Source of the DNA: Chloroflexota bacterium
Lineage (GTDB): Bacteria; Chloroflexota; Limnocylindria; Limnocylindrales; CSP1-4
Length of the DNA: 5,333 nt
Direction of reading: 5' to 3'
NCBI GenBank assembly: GCA_021812735.1
Contig: JAKAMV010000715.1
Coordinates: forward strand, 1 to 5,333
Within the stretch, counting starts at the first letter, position 1. Each line of letters begins with the position of its first letter. The notes under the pieces are model-generated. The model ran no database searches. It saw only the letters and a program-made list of their open reading frames with translations, and was not told the origin of the DNA. The position numbers and the translations under genes were made by a program. This document shows positions 1-5,266 of this stretch, one piece after another.

Positions 1-1
1 C

Positions 2-373
2 CGGATCCTAGCTGGGAAGACCCCCGAGCACGCGGCGTTCCGCGAGGAGGTACTCCGCGTCGAGGTCGAGCTCGAGCTGCGGCTCGTGGGCACGGTCACC
101 CAGGCCGCGCTCGGCGACCCGCGCCTTGCGCTCTCGCTGCTCGAGCGCCGGTTCGGCGAGCGGTGGGGCAGGCGAGCCACCCCGCTCGCGCATGCCGGCG
201 CCCCGCCGGGCGCCGCCGCGATGGGCGACGGCGTCGTCGTCCTCGAGCCCGCGGTGATCGCGGCCGTGGTGCCGGTGCTGCTCGCGGCGCGCATCGGCCC
301 CGGCGGCTCGCCCGAGGCGCTGGGGCGCGTCGAGCGGTTCGCCGTGCGCGCGGACGACGGGGAGGACGACTGA
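2..373 (+). CDS. Phage terminase small subunit-like protein, 5' end missing
   Basis: The open frame runs in from the window edge without a start and gives 123 residues to a TGA. Residues about 10-30 form a charged helix rich in E, R and L. They are followed by QAALGDPRLALSLLERRFGERWG (residues 34-56; key pattern ALGDxxxALxLLERRFxERWG), the 'alanine helix then LERR...W' pattern common in small terminase-like phage proteins encoded just before the large subunit. The C-terminal third is Ala/Val/Gly-rich, then acidic (DDGEDD). The TGA overlaps the next ATG by one base (TGATG), so the two are translationally coupled. In the family this subunit binds packaging-site DNA and regulates the large subunit. 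A DNA-binding N-terminus would lie outside the window. The call rests on this pattern and on position; a Met at 86 could start a shorter form but would cut the conserved helix. Confidence 0.6.
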   Translation, partial: RILAGKTPEHAAFREEVLRVEVELELRLVGTVTQAALGDPRLALSLLERRFGERWGRRATPLAHAGAPPGAAAMGDGVVVLEPAVIAAVVPVLLAARIGPGGSPEALGRVERFAVRADDGEDD

Positions 374-1935
374 TGGGCCGGCCGACCGACCGCGAGGTCA
401 GCGCGGAGGCGCTCGCCGCGAGCTTCCTGCTGTTCATCACGGTGCTGCTCGACGCCGCTGGGCGCCCGCTCGCGCTGCCGGCCCACCTGCTGGCATGGGC
501 GCGCCTCATCGAGCAGGAGCCGCGGATGGTGCTCCGGGCGCCACGCGGCCACGGCAAGTCCACCCTCGTGCTCGCGTACCTCGCCTGGTGCGTGTGGCGC
601 CACAACCGGACCGCCGCGGGCTGGCTCACCGGTCCGGGCGTCGCACTCTTCGACGCCGTCCTGTTCAGCGCCACCGGAACCCAGGCCCTGGAGCTCATGG
701 CCCGGCTCCGCGACCTGCTGCTCGCGAACCCGGCCCTGTTCGGCCCGCTGCTGGCCGGGGAGGCGGGCGAGACCGGGCGGCGCCGGACGCGCTGGTCGGC
801 CCGCGAGATCCGGCTGCGCAACGGGGCCCTGGTGCGCGTCCGGGCGTTCGGCACCGCCGTCCGCGGCCTCCACCCCGACCTCCTGGCGCTCGACGACGTG
901 CTCAGCGACGACAACAGCCTGACCGCGGCACAGCGCGAGAAGACTGACCGCTACTTCATGGGCACGCTGATGCCGATGGGCGCGCTGCGCATCCTGCTGA
1001 TCGGGACCGCCCTGCACCAAGACGACCTGCTCGCGCGGCTCGGCCGCCGGGCCGGCCGCGGGCCGCGCCCGGGCCACACCCCCCTCGGCTTCCGGCACGC
1101 GACTTACCGCGCCCTCGACGAGGCGACGGGCGAGCCGCTGTGGCCCGAGCGCTTCCCGGCCGCGGAGCTGCTCGCGCTGCGCGACGCGGACCCGCTGGCC
1201 TTCGCCCGCGAGTACCAGAACGCGCCGCGCGACGACGCGAGCTCGCTCATCCCCCACGAGCTCACCGAGCCTGCGATCGAGGCCTGGCGGGACCTCGTGC
1301 TCGGCGGCGCCGCCGAGCTGAGCCCGACGGAGGTCGTGCTCATGGGGGTCGACCTCGCCCGCTCGGGGGCGGCGGGCGCGGACTACACGGCGATGATCGT
1401 GGCCGCCTGGGACCCGCGGACGGGGGCCCGCCGCGTCCTCGACATCCGGCGCGTGAAGGGGCGGACGTTCGCCGAGCAGGCCGAGCTCGCCCGGGACCTC
1501 GTCCTACGGTACGGCGTGCTGCGCGCCGTGGTCGAGAGCAACGGCTTCCAGCAGTGGCTGATCGACGAGCTCGCGCGGGACCCCGCGCTGCGCGGCCGCG
1601 TCCTCGGCCACCACACCGGTCGCGACAAGCGCGACCTGCGCGACGGCATCCCGCGGCTCGCGCGCGAGCTCGAGGCGGGCAGCTGGGCGGTCCCGAGCGG
1701 CGACGCCCACAGCCTGCGTCTCGCGCGCCAGCTCCAGGAGGAGCTCGGCTCGTTCGTGCACGTCGGCGGGCTCCTGCGGAGCGTGGGCCGCCACGACGAC
1801 CTCGCGGTCGCCGCGTGGCTCGTCGAGGTCGGGATCCAGTCATTCTGGGACGAGGCGGCCCGCCAGCCGGAGTGGGAGTACGGTACGGCGGAGGACCTGG
1901 GCATCGAGCGCTACCGGATCGGCGGGGACTGGTAG
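373..1935 (+). CDS. terL: Phage terminase large subunit (DNA-packaging ATPase/nuclease)
   Basis: This 520-residue protein is full length for the family. The ATP-driven motor pumps phage DNA into proheads and cuts it. The N-terminal ATPase domain has a Walker A motif APRGHGKST (residues 56-64), a Walker B motif DLLALDDV (169-176, D174 and D175) and a coupling-type motif GTALHQDDL (211-219). The linker holds FAREYQNAP (277-285), common in these proteins. The C-terminal RNase H-fold nuclease has MGVDLARSG (D327), DYTAMIVA (D337), VVESNG (E388) and GRHDDLAVAAW (D475/D476), so the acidic metal site looks intact. The start is the ATG after GGGGAGG with a 7-base gap, overlapping the upstream stop; a longer open frame upstream only shadows the small-subunit gene. 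No portal or capsid gene follows: a recombinase fragment begins within about 10 bases on the other strand, so the packaging cluster is broken. Confidence 0.93.
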   Translation: MGRPTDREVSAEALAASFLLFITVLLDAAGRPLALPAHLLAWARLIEQEPRMVLRAPRGHGKSTLVLAYLAWCVWRHNRTAAGWLTGPGVALFDAVLFSATGTQALELMARLRDLLLANPALFGPLLAGEAGETGRRRTRWSAREIRLRNGALVRVRAFGTAVRGLHPDLLALDDVLSDDNSLTAAQREKTDRYFMGTLMPMGALRILLIGTALHQDDLLARLGRRAGRGPRPGHTPLGFRHATYRALDEATGEPLWPERFPAAELLALRDADPLAFAREYQNAPRDDASSLIPHELTEPAIEAWRDLVLGGAAELSPTEVVLMGVDLARSGAAGADYTAMIVAAWDPRTGARRVLDIRRVKGRTFAEQAELARDLVLRYGVLRAVVESNGFQQWLIDELARDPALRGRVLGHHTGRDKRDLRDGIPRLARELEAGSWAVPSGDAHSLRLARQLQEELGSFVHVGGLLRSVGRHDDLAVAAWLVEVGIQSFWDEAARQPEWEYGTAEDLGIERYRIGGDW

Positions 1936-1942
1936 AGACGGG

Positions 1943-2190
1943 TCAGCCCGGCAGCTCGCGGATGGTCCCGACCGGCGCCCGGCTACCGCCCGAGACGCCG
2001 AGGCGCCGAGGCGCCGGCGCTCCCCCACGTAGCTCGTGGACGCGCTTGGACAGCTTGCGGCTGTGCGCCTCGGCCTCCAGACTCGCGGACGAACCGGGCC
2101 AGTGGTCGGGATCACTCGTGGGGAGCCGCTCGTCGGCGAACAAGACCGCGACCCCGGCCCGGTGGAGGTGGTCCCCGACAGTGGAGCGGG
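1943..2190 (-). pseudogene. Decayed serine site-specific recombinase fragment
   Basis: About 80 residues in one open minus-strand frame resemble the end of the catalytic domain and the linker of large serine recombinases. They read, in order: GDHLHRAGVAVLFADERL, then TSDPDHW, then SLEAEAHSRKLSKRVHE, then RRLGVSGGSRAPVG, then a stop. This matches the family order of 'L..aGV.v..aDErid tsdP', the helix 'AE..SrkiS.RV' and the 'rlG.pGG..PyG' linker. The N-terminal part with the nucleophilic serine and the long C-terminal DNA-binding part are both absent, so it cannot be active. Its upstream edge coincides with the 3' end of the tRNA-Gly-like sequence. A small tandem repeat of about 9 bases (gccgaggcg-like, 1993-2015) may have stretched the linker. 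Family call is inferred from motif order. The open reading frame could also be kept by chance in high-GC DNA. Confidence 0.6.
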
Positions 2191-2226
2191 AGACGGGATT
2201 CGAAGCCTCGACAACCTGCTTGGAAG
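2182..2226 (-). other. tRNA-Gly 3'-half fragment, attachment-site-like
   Basis: Read on the minus strand, this has tRNA geometry. A CTTCCAA anticodon loop (anticodon TCC, Gly) is followed by GCAGG, a 5-base variable region, GAGGC, the T-loop TTCGAAT, CCCGT, then CTCCCGC, T and CCA. Discriminator T and a CTCCCGC acceptor arm fit tRNA-Gly. The best stretch is the 23 bases at 2182-2204. The 5' half (acceptor GCGGGAG and D-arm) is not present upstream, and the 5' strand of the T-stem has two mismatches, so this is not a working tRNA gene. A 3'-terminal tRNA piece is what integration of a mobile element into a tRNA gene leaves behind. It could be chance, since TTCGAATCCCG-like words recur, but the correct spacing of every element argues for a true relic. 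Confidence 0.55.
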
Positions 2227-2326
2227 CATGGGCTCGTGGCCCGCTACGCAAAGCCCGATCCTGACGATTGGGTCGCCGCCATGGGTGCCAGAGGACGAGT
2301 CAGGGGCGCTTCGCCGCGCTTCCGCT
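2227..2326. other. Spacer beyond the E1 stop, nothing recognised
   Basis: About 100 bases lie between the E1 stop and the tRNA-like fragment. I see no gene and no stem followed by a T-run that could end the operon. The operon transcript may therefore run on into the relics and antisense to the terminase gene. Confidence 0.5.
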
Positions 2327-3655
2327 TCACCGCCGAAGCTCGACGAGAGCGGCACGCACCTGCGGCGGCGGTACGTGCACGCACCCGGCCCGCGCGGGTG
2401 CGAACTGCCGGGCGAAGTGGCCCAGTCCGGGGCGGTCCGCCCCCATTCCCAGCCGGATGAAGTTGCGGTCGAGCGCGACGAGCTGGCCCTGCATGTGGAG
2501 CGCGAGTGCCCGCACGAGGAGGAGTCCCGCCGCGGCGGAGAGGAACGGTAGGGCAGCGTCCGTTCGCTGCGTCGAGTTGCCCGGCAGCTCGGCCGTGGAG
2601 CACGCGAACGCGGCGCTCGCGCTGCCCGGATACCGGCATGCGATGCACTCGTCCACGCCGGCAAGATGGCGGTGGAGCTCGGCTGTCCAGTTCCTCGAGG
2701 TCGTCGCATGCACGAGCAGCGGGTCGCCGCGGAGGCTGACAAGGCGCCTGACCTCGCGATCGTTGGCCAATGGAAGGACGAGCGAGGGCACGAAGCCGGC
2801 GTCCGACCCGAGCCACTCGTCGTACCACGCGACCCGTGCCTCCGCGCCGATGAGCGCGGCGCCGGCCACGGCCTTTGGCGATGGTGTGGCGCCGTACCAC
2901 TCCGTCTGATCGACGGTGGACCCGATCGCCCGATTGGTGTTGAGTAGCCTCAGATCGTCGCGGTCGACGATCAGCCACCGCCCCGCGATCCCGAGCTCGC
3001 GTAGCCAGTACAGGAGTGCTGATGCCACCGCGCCCGCCCCGACGAGCAGCACGTCTCCGACGTCGACCGGAAGGTCGACGTCCCGGTCGCCGGTCGCGTC
3101 GGAGAAGTTGGCGAGCGACGTGGTCACCGTGGCCCCGCCGCCACCGGTCACCAGCCTCAGGAGCGCCGCCGCGCCCAGGCACGACGCGAGTGAGGCCCCG
3201 AGAACGGAGCCGTCGTCGGTGTCAGCGGGCTGGGGCGTCGCTCCGACGGTCGCGGCGAGGCCGCTCCAGCCGACGTGCACCGGCAGATCCGCCTCGCTTG
3301 CGAGTGCCAAGCCCAGACCGGGCTCGACGCGGCCGCGCTGAACCGCGAGCGCGCCATACGGGTCGATCGCCCGTGCGGTCGCCTCGGCTGCCTCGTCGAG
3401 CGAACGGGCCGGCACCAGCGATCTGGCGATCAGGGGAACGCGGGGCACGGACAAGATGACGGCCCGATGCAGCCGGGTCACCATGTTGACAGCCGCGAGG
3501 AAGGCGACCTGACCAGCCCTCGTCTCGGCCGCCCGGGGCCCGATCGCGACGGTGACGGACATGTCGAGCCACCGATCGAGCTGCGGGTCGTACTCGGTGG
3601 TCCGGCGGTCGCGCTCGAGGTAGAAGCGGGCTCGCTCGGTCTGCGCCCGGCTCAT
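2327..3655 (-). CDS. E1-like ubiquitin-activating enzyme (ThiF/BilD-type)
   Basis: This 442-residue protein is predicted to adenylate the C-terminal glycine of the operon's ubiquitin-like protein and pass it to the E2 as a thioester. The Rossmann-type adenylation domain starts near residue 195. It has DVLLVGAGAVAS (nucleotide loop G206-x-G208), LIVDRDDL (D231, D233), the E1 signature NTNR (239-242) and SPKA (K261). Candidate thioester or metal cysteines follow at C337 and C340 (ECIAC), C352 (FACST) and C425 (AGCVHVPP). Residues 1-190 lack a nucleotide loop and carry VGWSGLAATVG (128-138); this is probably the inactive N-terminal half or target-binding domain seen in related bacterial E1s. The ATG overlaps the JAB gene stop (ATGA, 4 bases) with no good ribosome site, so translation is probably coupled. 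A longer frame upstream only reads across the JAB gene. Function is inferred from motifs and neighbours. Confidence 0.88.
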   Translation of the reverse strand: MSRAQTERARFYLERDRRTTEYDPQLDRWLDMSVTVAIGPRAAETRAGQVAFLAAVNMVTRLHRAVILSVPRVPLIARSLVPARSLDEAAEATARAIDPYGALAVQRGRVEPGLGLALASEADLPVHVGWSGLAATVGATPQPADTDDGSVLGASLASCLGAAALLRLVTGGGGATVTTSLANFSDATGDRDVDLPVDVGDVLLVGAGAVASALLYWLRELGIAGRWLIVDRDDLRLLNTNRAIGSTVDQTEWYGATPSPKAVAGAALIGAEARVAWYDEWLGSDAGFVPSLVLPLANDREVRRLVSLRGDPLLVHATTSRNWTAELHRHLAGVDECIACRYPGSASAAFACSTAELPGNSTQRTDAALPFLSAAAGLLLVRALALHMQGQLVALDRNFIRLGMGADRPGLGHFARQFAPARAGCVHVPPPQVRAALVELRR

Positions 3656-4182
3656 GTGATGACTGACGGCGGCAGGACGAGGAGGACGGCATCCGCGTCC
3701 TCGACGGCAACCCATCGAGCGTTTTGGTACTGGTGGAGGCCGATCGTCTCCGGACTGCGCAGCCCCGATCCGTAGCTGCCGACGACGATGCTCCACATGC
3801 CCTCGAAGGGCATGTGCACCAGTCGGTCGTCTCCGTCGGAGTGCCGCACATCGCGCCCGGGGTGGGAGTGCACCTGCGCGAGCAAGCCCGCGCCGAACCT
3901 GCGAGCCGCGCGTGCGGCCGCCAGCATGGCGCGTTCATCTGCGTGCACGTGTCCCCACCCATGTTCGCTTCGCGGCGTCACGGCGAAGCCGATGATGGTG
4001 TCGCCGGCGTCGTGCCAGCCGGCCCAGAAGACGAGCCCCTCGTGGGGGCCATCAGGCCCTCCTGAGCCCTCAAGCGACTCGGCCGTCGCTTGCACGACGC
4101 TGGCGGGCACGAGCAGGCGTCCACGGCCGGGAGCGGTGGAAAGGGGCGTCCGCCGGTGCACGTGGTCAAGATCGGCGCTCAC
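3652..4182 (-). CDS. JAB/JAMM (MPN) metallopeptidase, BilC-like deubiquitinase
   Basis: A 176-residue zinc peptidase of the JAB1/MPN/Mov34 fold. The full JAMM signature is present: upstream glutamate E48 in HEGLVFWAG, then HSHP (H105, H107) followed by six residues, S115 and D118 (HxHPx6SxxD). Expected roles are to trim the residue(s) after the glycines of the ubiquitin-like protein and to cut the modifier from its targets. The start is GTG, overlapping the E2 stop as GTGA. GGGGAGG lies 5 bases upstream, the best ribosome site within the operon. The same frame stays open for 208 more codons upstream, but those are Arg/Pro-rich shadow of the E2 gene. No signal peptide or membrane segment is visible, so it acts in the cytoplasm. 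Length and single-domain layout fit Bil-type peptidases. A hairpin-forming sequence lies in the part coding for HMPFEGM. Confidence 0.9.
   Translation of the reverse strand: MSADLDHVHRRTPLSTAPGRGRLLVPASVVQATAESLEGSGGPDGPHEGLVFWAGWHDAGDTIIGFAVTPRSEHGWGHVHADERAMLAAARAARRFGAGLLAQVHSHPGRDVRHSDGDDRLVHMPFEGMWSIVVGSYGSGLRSPETIGLHQYQNARWVAVEDADAVLLVLPPSVIT
3794..3816. repeat. Perfect 10-bp inverted repeat inside the JAB gene
   Basis: Arms CACATGCCCT and AGGGCATGTG are separated by CGA. The repeat lies in codons for HMPFEGM of the JAB protein, just after the catalytic loop. It would form a tight hairpin in the mRNA. Whether it has a role or follows from codon choice cannot be told here. Confidence 0.5.
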
Positions 4183-4658
4183 CGCGCCCTCCCCGGGCTG
4201 ACCGCGACGTGGCGGGCGATGACTGCCAGCATGTCGCCGAGGGTCAGGGCCCTGGCACCCTCCTCGACGTCGCGCCACCGCGACGCGCCGCCCCAGTTGC
4301 CGTGCGGTCCGCCGTAGTCTGCATACGCGTAGCGGCTGAAATGGGCGCAGATGACGGGCCCGCTCCGCGTGGCGATGAAGATCGAGCTGAGGCCCGGGAG
4401 TGCGCCGGCCACGGGCCAGGCGCTCGGGGTCGGGTCTCCCGCCGAATCCACGAACTGCCAGGACGGCGGCAGCGCGGGGTAGTCGTCGAACCCGCCGACC
4501 AGCCTGAGCCGCCCGCCTTGCGGGTGGTTGAACTCGGCCGCCACCTCGGGGCCGTTGCTGTCGAGCACGAGCTCCCAGTCGTGGCGGCCCGCCCAGCTCG
4601 CAGCCGGGGGGAACTCGGCTGCGAGCATGGCCGTGGTGACCTCGGGCGGGACGAGCAT
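4179..4658 (-). CDS. E2-like ubiquitin-conjugating enzyme (BilB-type)
   Basis: A 159-residue protein with the layout of prokaryotic E2/UBC-fold enzymes. After an N-terminal helix come strands WELVLDSNGPEVAAEF and GRLRLVGGFDD, then the E2 hallmark YPALPP (60-65), WQFVDSAG (67-74) and a single cysteine, C104, in SGPVICAHFSRYAY. H119 and W122 follow (GGPHGNW), then a C-terminal helix LTLGDMLAVIARH. C104 is the only cysteine and so the predicted thioester residue; it is about 39 residues after the PP, as in other bacterial E2s with a longer insert than eukaryotic ones. It is expected to take the modifier from the E1 and attach it to target proteins. The ATG overlaps the upstream stop by one base (TGATG) and its ribosome site is weak, which suggests coupling. 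Sequence similarity to textbook E2s is low; position between a ubiquitin-like gene and a JAB gene supports the call. Confidence 0.8.
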   Translation of the reverse strand: MLVPPEVTTAMLAAEFPPAASWAGRHDWELVLDSNGPEVAAEFNHPQGGRLRLVGGFDDYPALPPSWQFVDSAGDPTPSAWPVAGALPGLSSIFIATRSGPVICAHFSRYAYADYGGPHGNWGGASRWRDVEEGARALTLGDMLAVIARHVAVSPGRAR

Positions 4659-4939
4659 CAGACGCCGCCGCCCGCGTCGACGAGCTCGAGCTCGTCGCCA
4701 TCGCGCACGCCCTCAGCCACGAGCGGCTTGTTGCGGTCGAGGATAGTGTCGCCACGGGCGAAGGTGGGGTTCCCTCCCGTGTAGCCAAAGGCGTCGGCGG
4801 CGACACGGGCGGCCTCGCCCACCCGCATCGTCTTCTCGAAGGTGAACGGACGCGGAGTGGTCTCGCGCGGCGAGATCACGGTGACGTTGATCGACGGCGG
4901 GCCGTGCTGGGCCGCCGCCTCAGGAGCGAGCGTAGACAT
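4658..4939 (-). CDS. Ubiquitin-like modifier with C-terminal glycines (BilA-like)
   Basis: A 93-residue protein: a flexible Ala/Pro-rich leader (1-16), then one beta-grasp domain. The strands and helix read INVTVISP, PFTFEKTMRVGEAARVAADAFG, PTFARGDTILD and GVRDGDELELVD. The tail is AGGGV. The hydrophobic 'DGDxLxLVDxGGxV' ending is typical of bacterial ubiquitin-like proteins found with E1, E2 and JAB genes. One residue follows the glycines, so trimming by the JAB peptidase would be needed to expose a conjugable glycine. I chose the ATG at 4939 because GGAG lies 5 bases upstream; an in-frame Met 14 codons earlier has no such site. It is first in the operon, so it may be the most abundant product. 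It has a single domain, unlike the two-domain, ISG15-like forms of BilA. Its cytoplasmic targets are unknown. Confidence 0.85.
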   Translation of the reverse strand: MSTLAPEAAAQHGPPSINVTVISPRETTPRPFTFEKTMRVGEAARVAADAFGYTGGNPTFARGDTILDRNKPLVAEGVRDGDELELVDAGGGV

Positions 4940-4945
4940 GTGTTC

Positions 4946-4949
4946 TCCG
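4946..4949 (-). promoter_or_regulatory. Ribosome binding site of the ubiquitin-like gene
   Basis: On the minus strand the sequence ACGGAGAACACATG places GGAG about 5 bases or so before the ATG at 4939. This decides the start of the modifier gene against the Met further upstream, which has no purine-rich stretch before it. Confidence 0.6.
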
Positions 4950-5087
4950 TGGACGTACGAGGAGGGAGGGATCGCCAACACGGTTGGTGAGCGTCCCGCC
5001 TATCGGATGGGCTGTGCAGATCCGGATCGCGCTGCGCTACGCTCGCTCCCGGCGGCGTGGACTCGGTTGGTAGGAGGTCCGCTGCCA
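4950..5087. other. Leader and presumed promoter region of the conjugation operon
   Basis: Roughly 140 bases separate the modifier's ribosome site from the hairpin. I find no convincing gene. A minus-strand GTG frame of about 70 codons crosses the region and the modifier start, but it is Pro/Ser/Arg-rich without family features. The operon promoter should be here or just beyond, yet I see no good -35/-10 pair; TTGGCG and TACGTC at minus 15 spacing are too poor to call. A 10-bp palindrome GATCCGGATC sits at 5019-5028. Confidence 0.4.
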
Positions 5088-5121
5088 CATGAGGACGCGG
5101 GCGTCAGCCCGCGTCCTCATG
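5088..5121. terminator. Perfect 15-bp hairpin, possible bidirectional terminator or barrier
   Basis: Arms CATGAGGACGCGGGC and GCCCGCGTCCTCATG pair perfectly around a GTCA loop. The stem is GC-rich and very stable. No T-run follows on either strand, which is common for terminators in high-GC actinobacteria. It lies between the divergent operon and regulator, so it could stop transcripts entering the operon from outside (minus strand) or be a structured binding site or leader element. Confidence 0.55.
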
Positions 5122-5205
5122 CTGTCCGGGCGGCATCTTGCCGGCCAAGCTCCTTTCTCATGAGCCTGAGACCGACCTGTCCCAGGATGACTCAATCCTA
5201 CACAA

Positions 5206-5224
5206 TTTGACGACACCCGTCAAA
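5206..5224. promoter_or_regulatory. Inverted-repeat operator overlapping the -35 box
   Basis: TTTGACG and CGTCAAA are perfect inverted arms around ACACC. The left arm contains the -35 hexamer of the promoter below. This size and position are typical of operators bound by dimeric XRE/CI-type repressors. The regulator starting downstream is the obvious candidate ligand, giving autoregulation; that part is inference. Confidence 0.6.
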
Positions 5225-5235
5225 GCAACTACTCT
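5207..5235 (+). promoter_or_regulatory. Sigma-70-type promoter of the XRE-like regulator
   Basis: TTGACG at 5207-5212 and TACTCT at 5230-5235 are 17 bases apart, the best spacing for a housekeeping sigma factor and a good fit to the actinobacterial TTGACN/TANNNT pattern. Transcription would begin near 5242, leaving a short leader to the GTG at 5267. The surrounding DNA is locally richer in A and T than the rest of the window. Confidence 0.65.
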
Positions 5236-5266
5236 GCCATCAGATGTAGCGAAGAGGAGCAAATAG

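Noticed and set aside
2182..2260. Complete functional tRNA-Gly gene on the minus strand
   Set aside because: The 5' acceptor strand and D-arm do not match, and the T-stem has two mismatches, so only a 3' fragment is claimed.
2036..2551. Plus-strand frame of 171 codons across the junction and the E1 3' end
   Set aside because: It overlaps the E1 C-terminus and the recombinase relic, with no domain pattern of its own.
3222..3962. Long minus-strand frame over the JAB and E1 genes
   Set aside because: Arg/Ala/Pro-rich out-of-frame reading of two genes whose motifs are in other frames.
4678..4697. 20-bp perfect palindrome near the 3' end of the ubiquitin-like gene
   Set aside because: It falls on codons for DELELVD, and the usual high-GC codons GAC, GAG, CTC and GTC make such palindromes by themselves; a similar GAG-CTC run occurs in the terminase small subunit near 60-80.
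4876..5088. 70-codon minus-strand frame crossing the start of the modifier gene
   Set aside because: Composition is Pro/Ser/Arg-rich like a shadow frame, and it overlaps the better supported modifier start with its own ribosome site.
5123..5164. Minus-strand mini-ORF of about 14 codons, starting MRKELGRQ
   Set aside because: Too short, no family match that I can see, and it ends at the hairpin. It could be the tail of a lost gene but nothing supports this.
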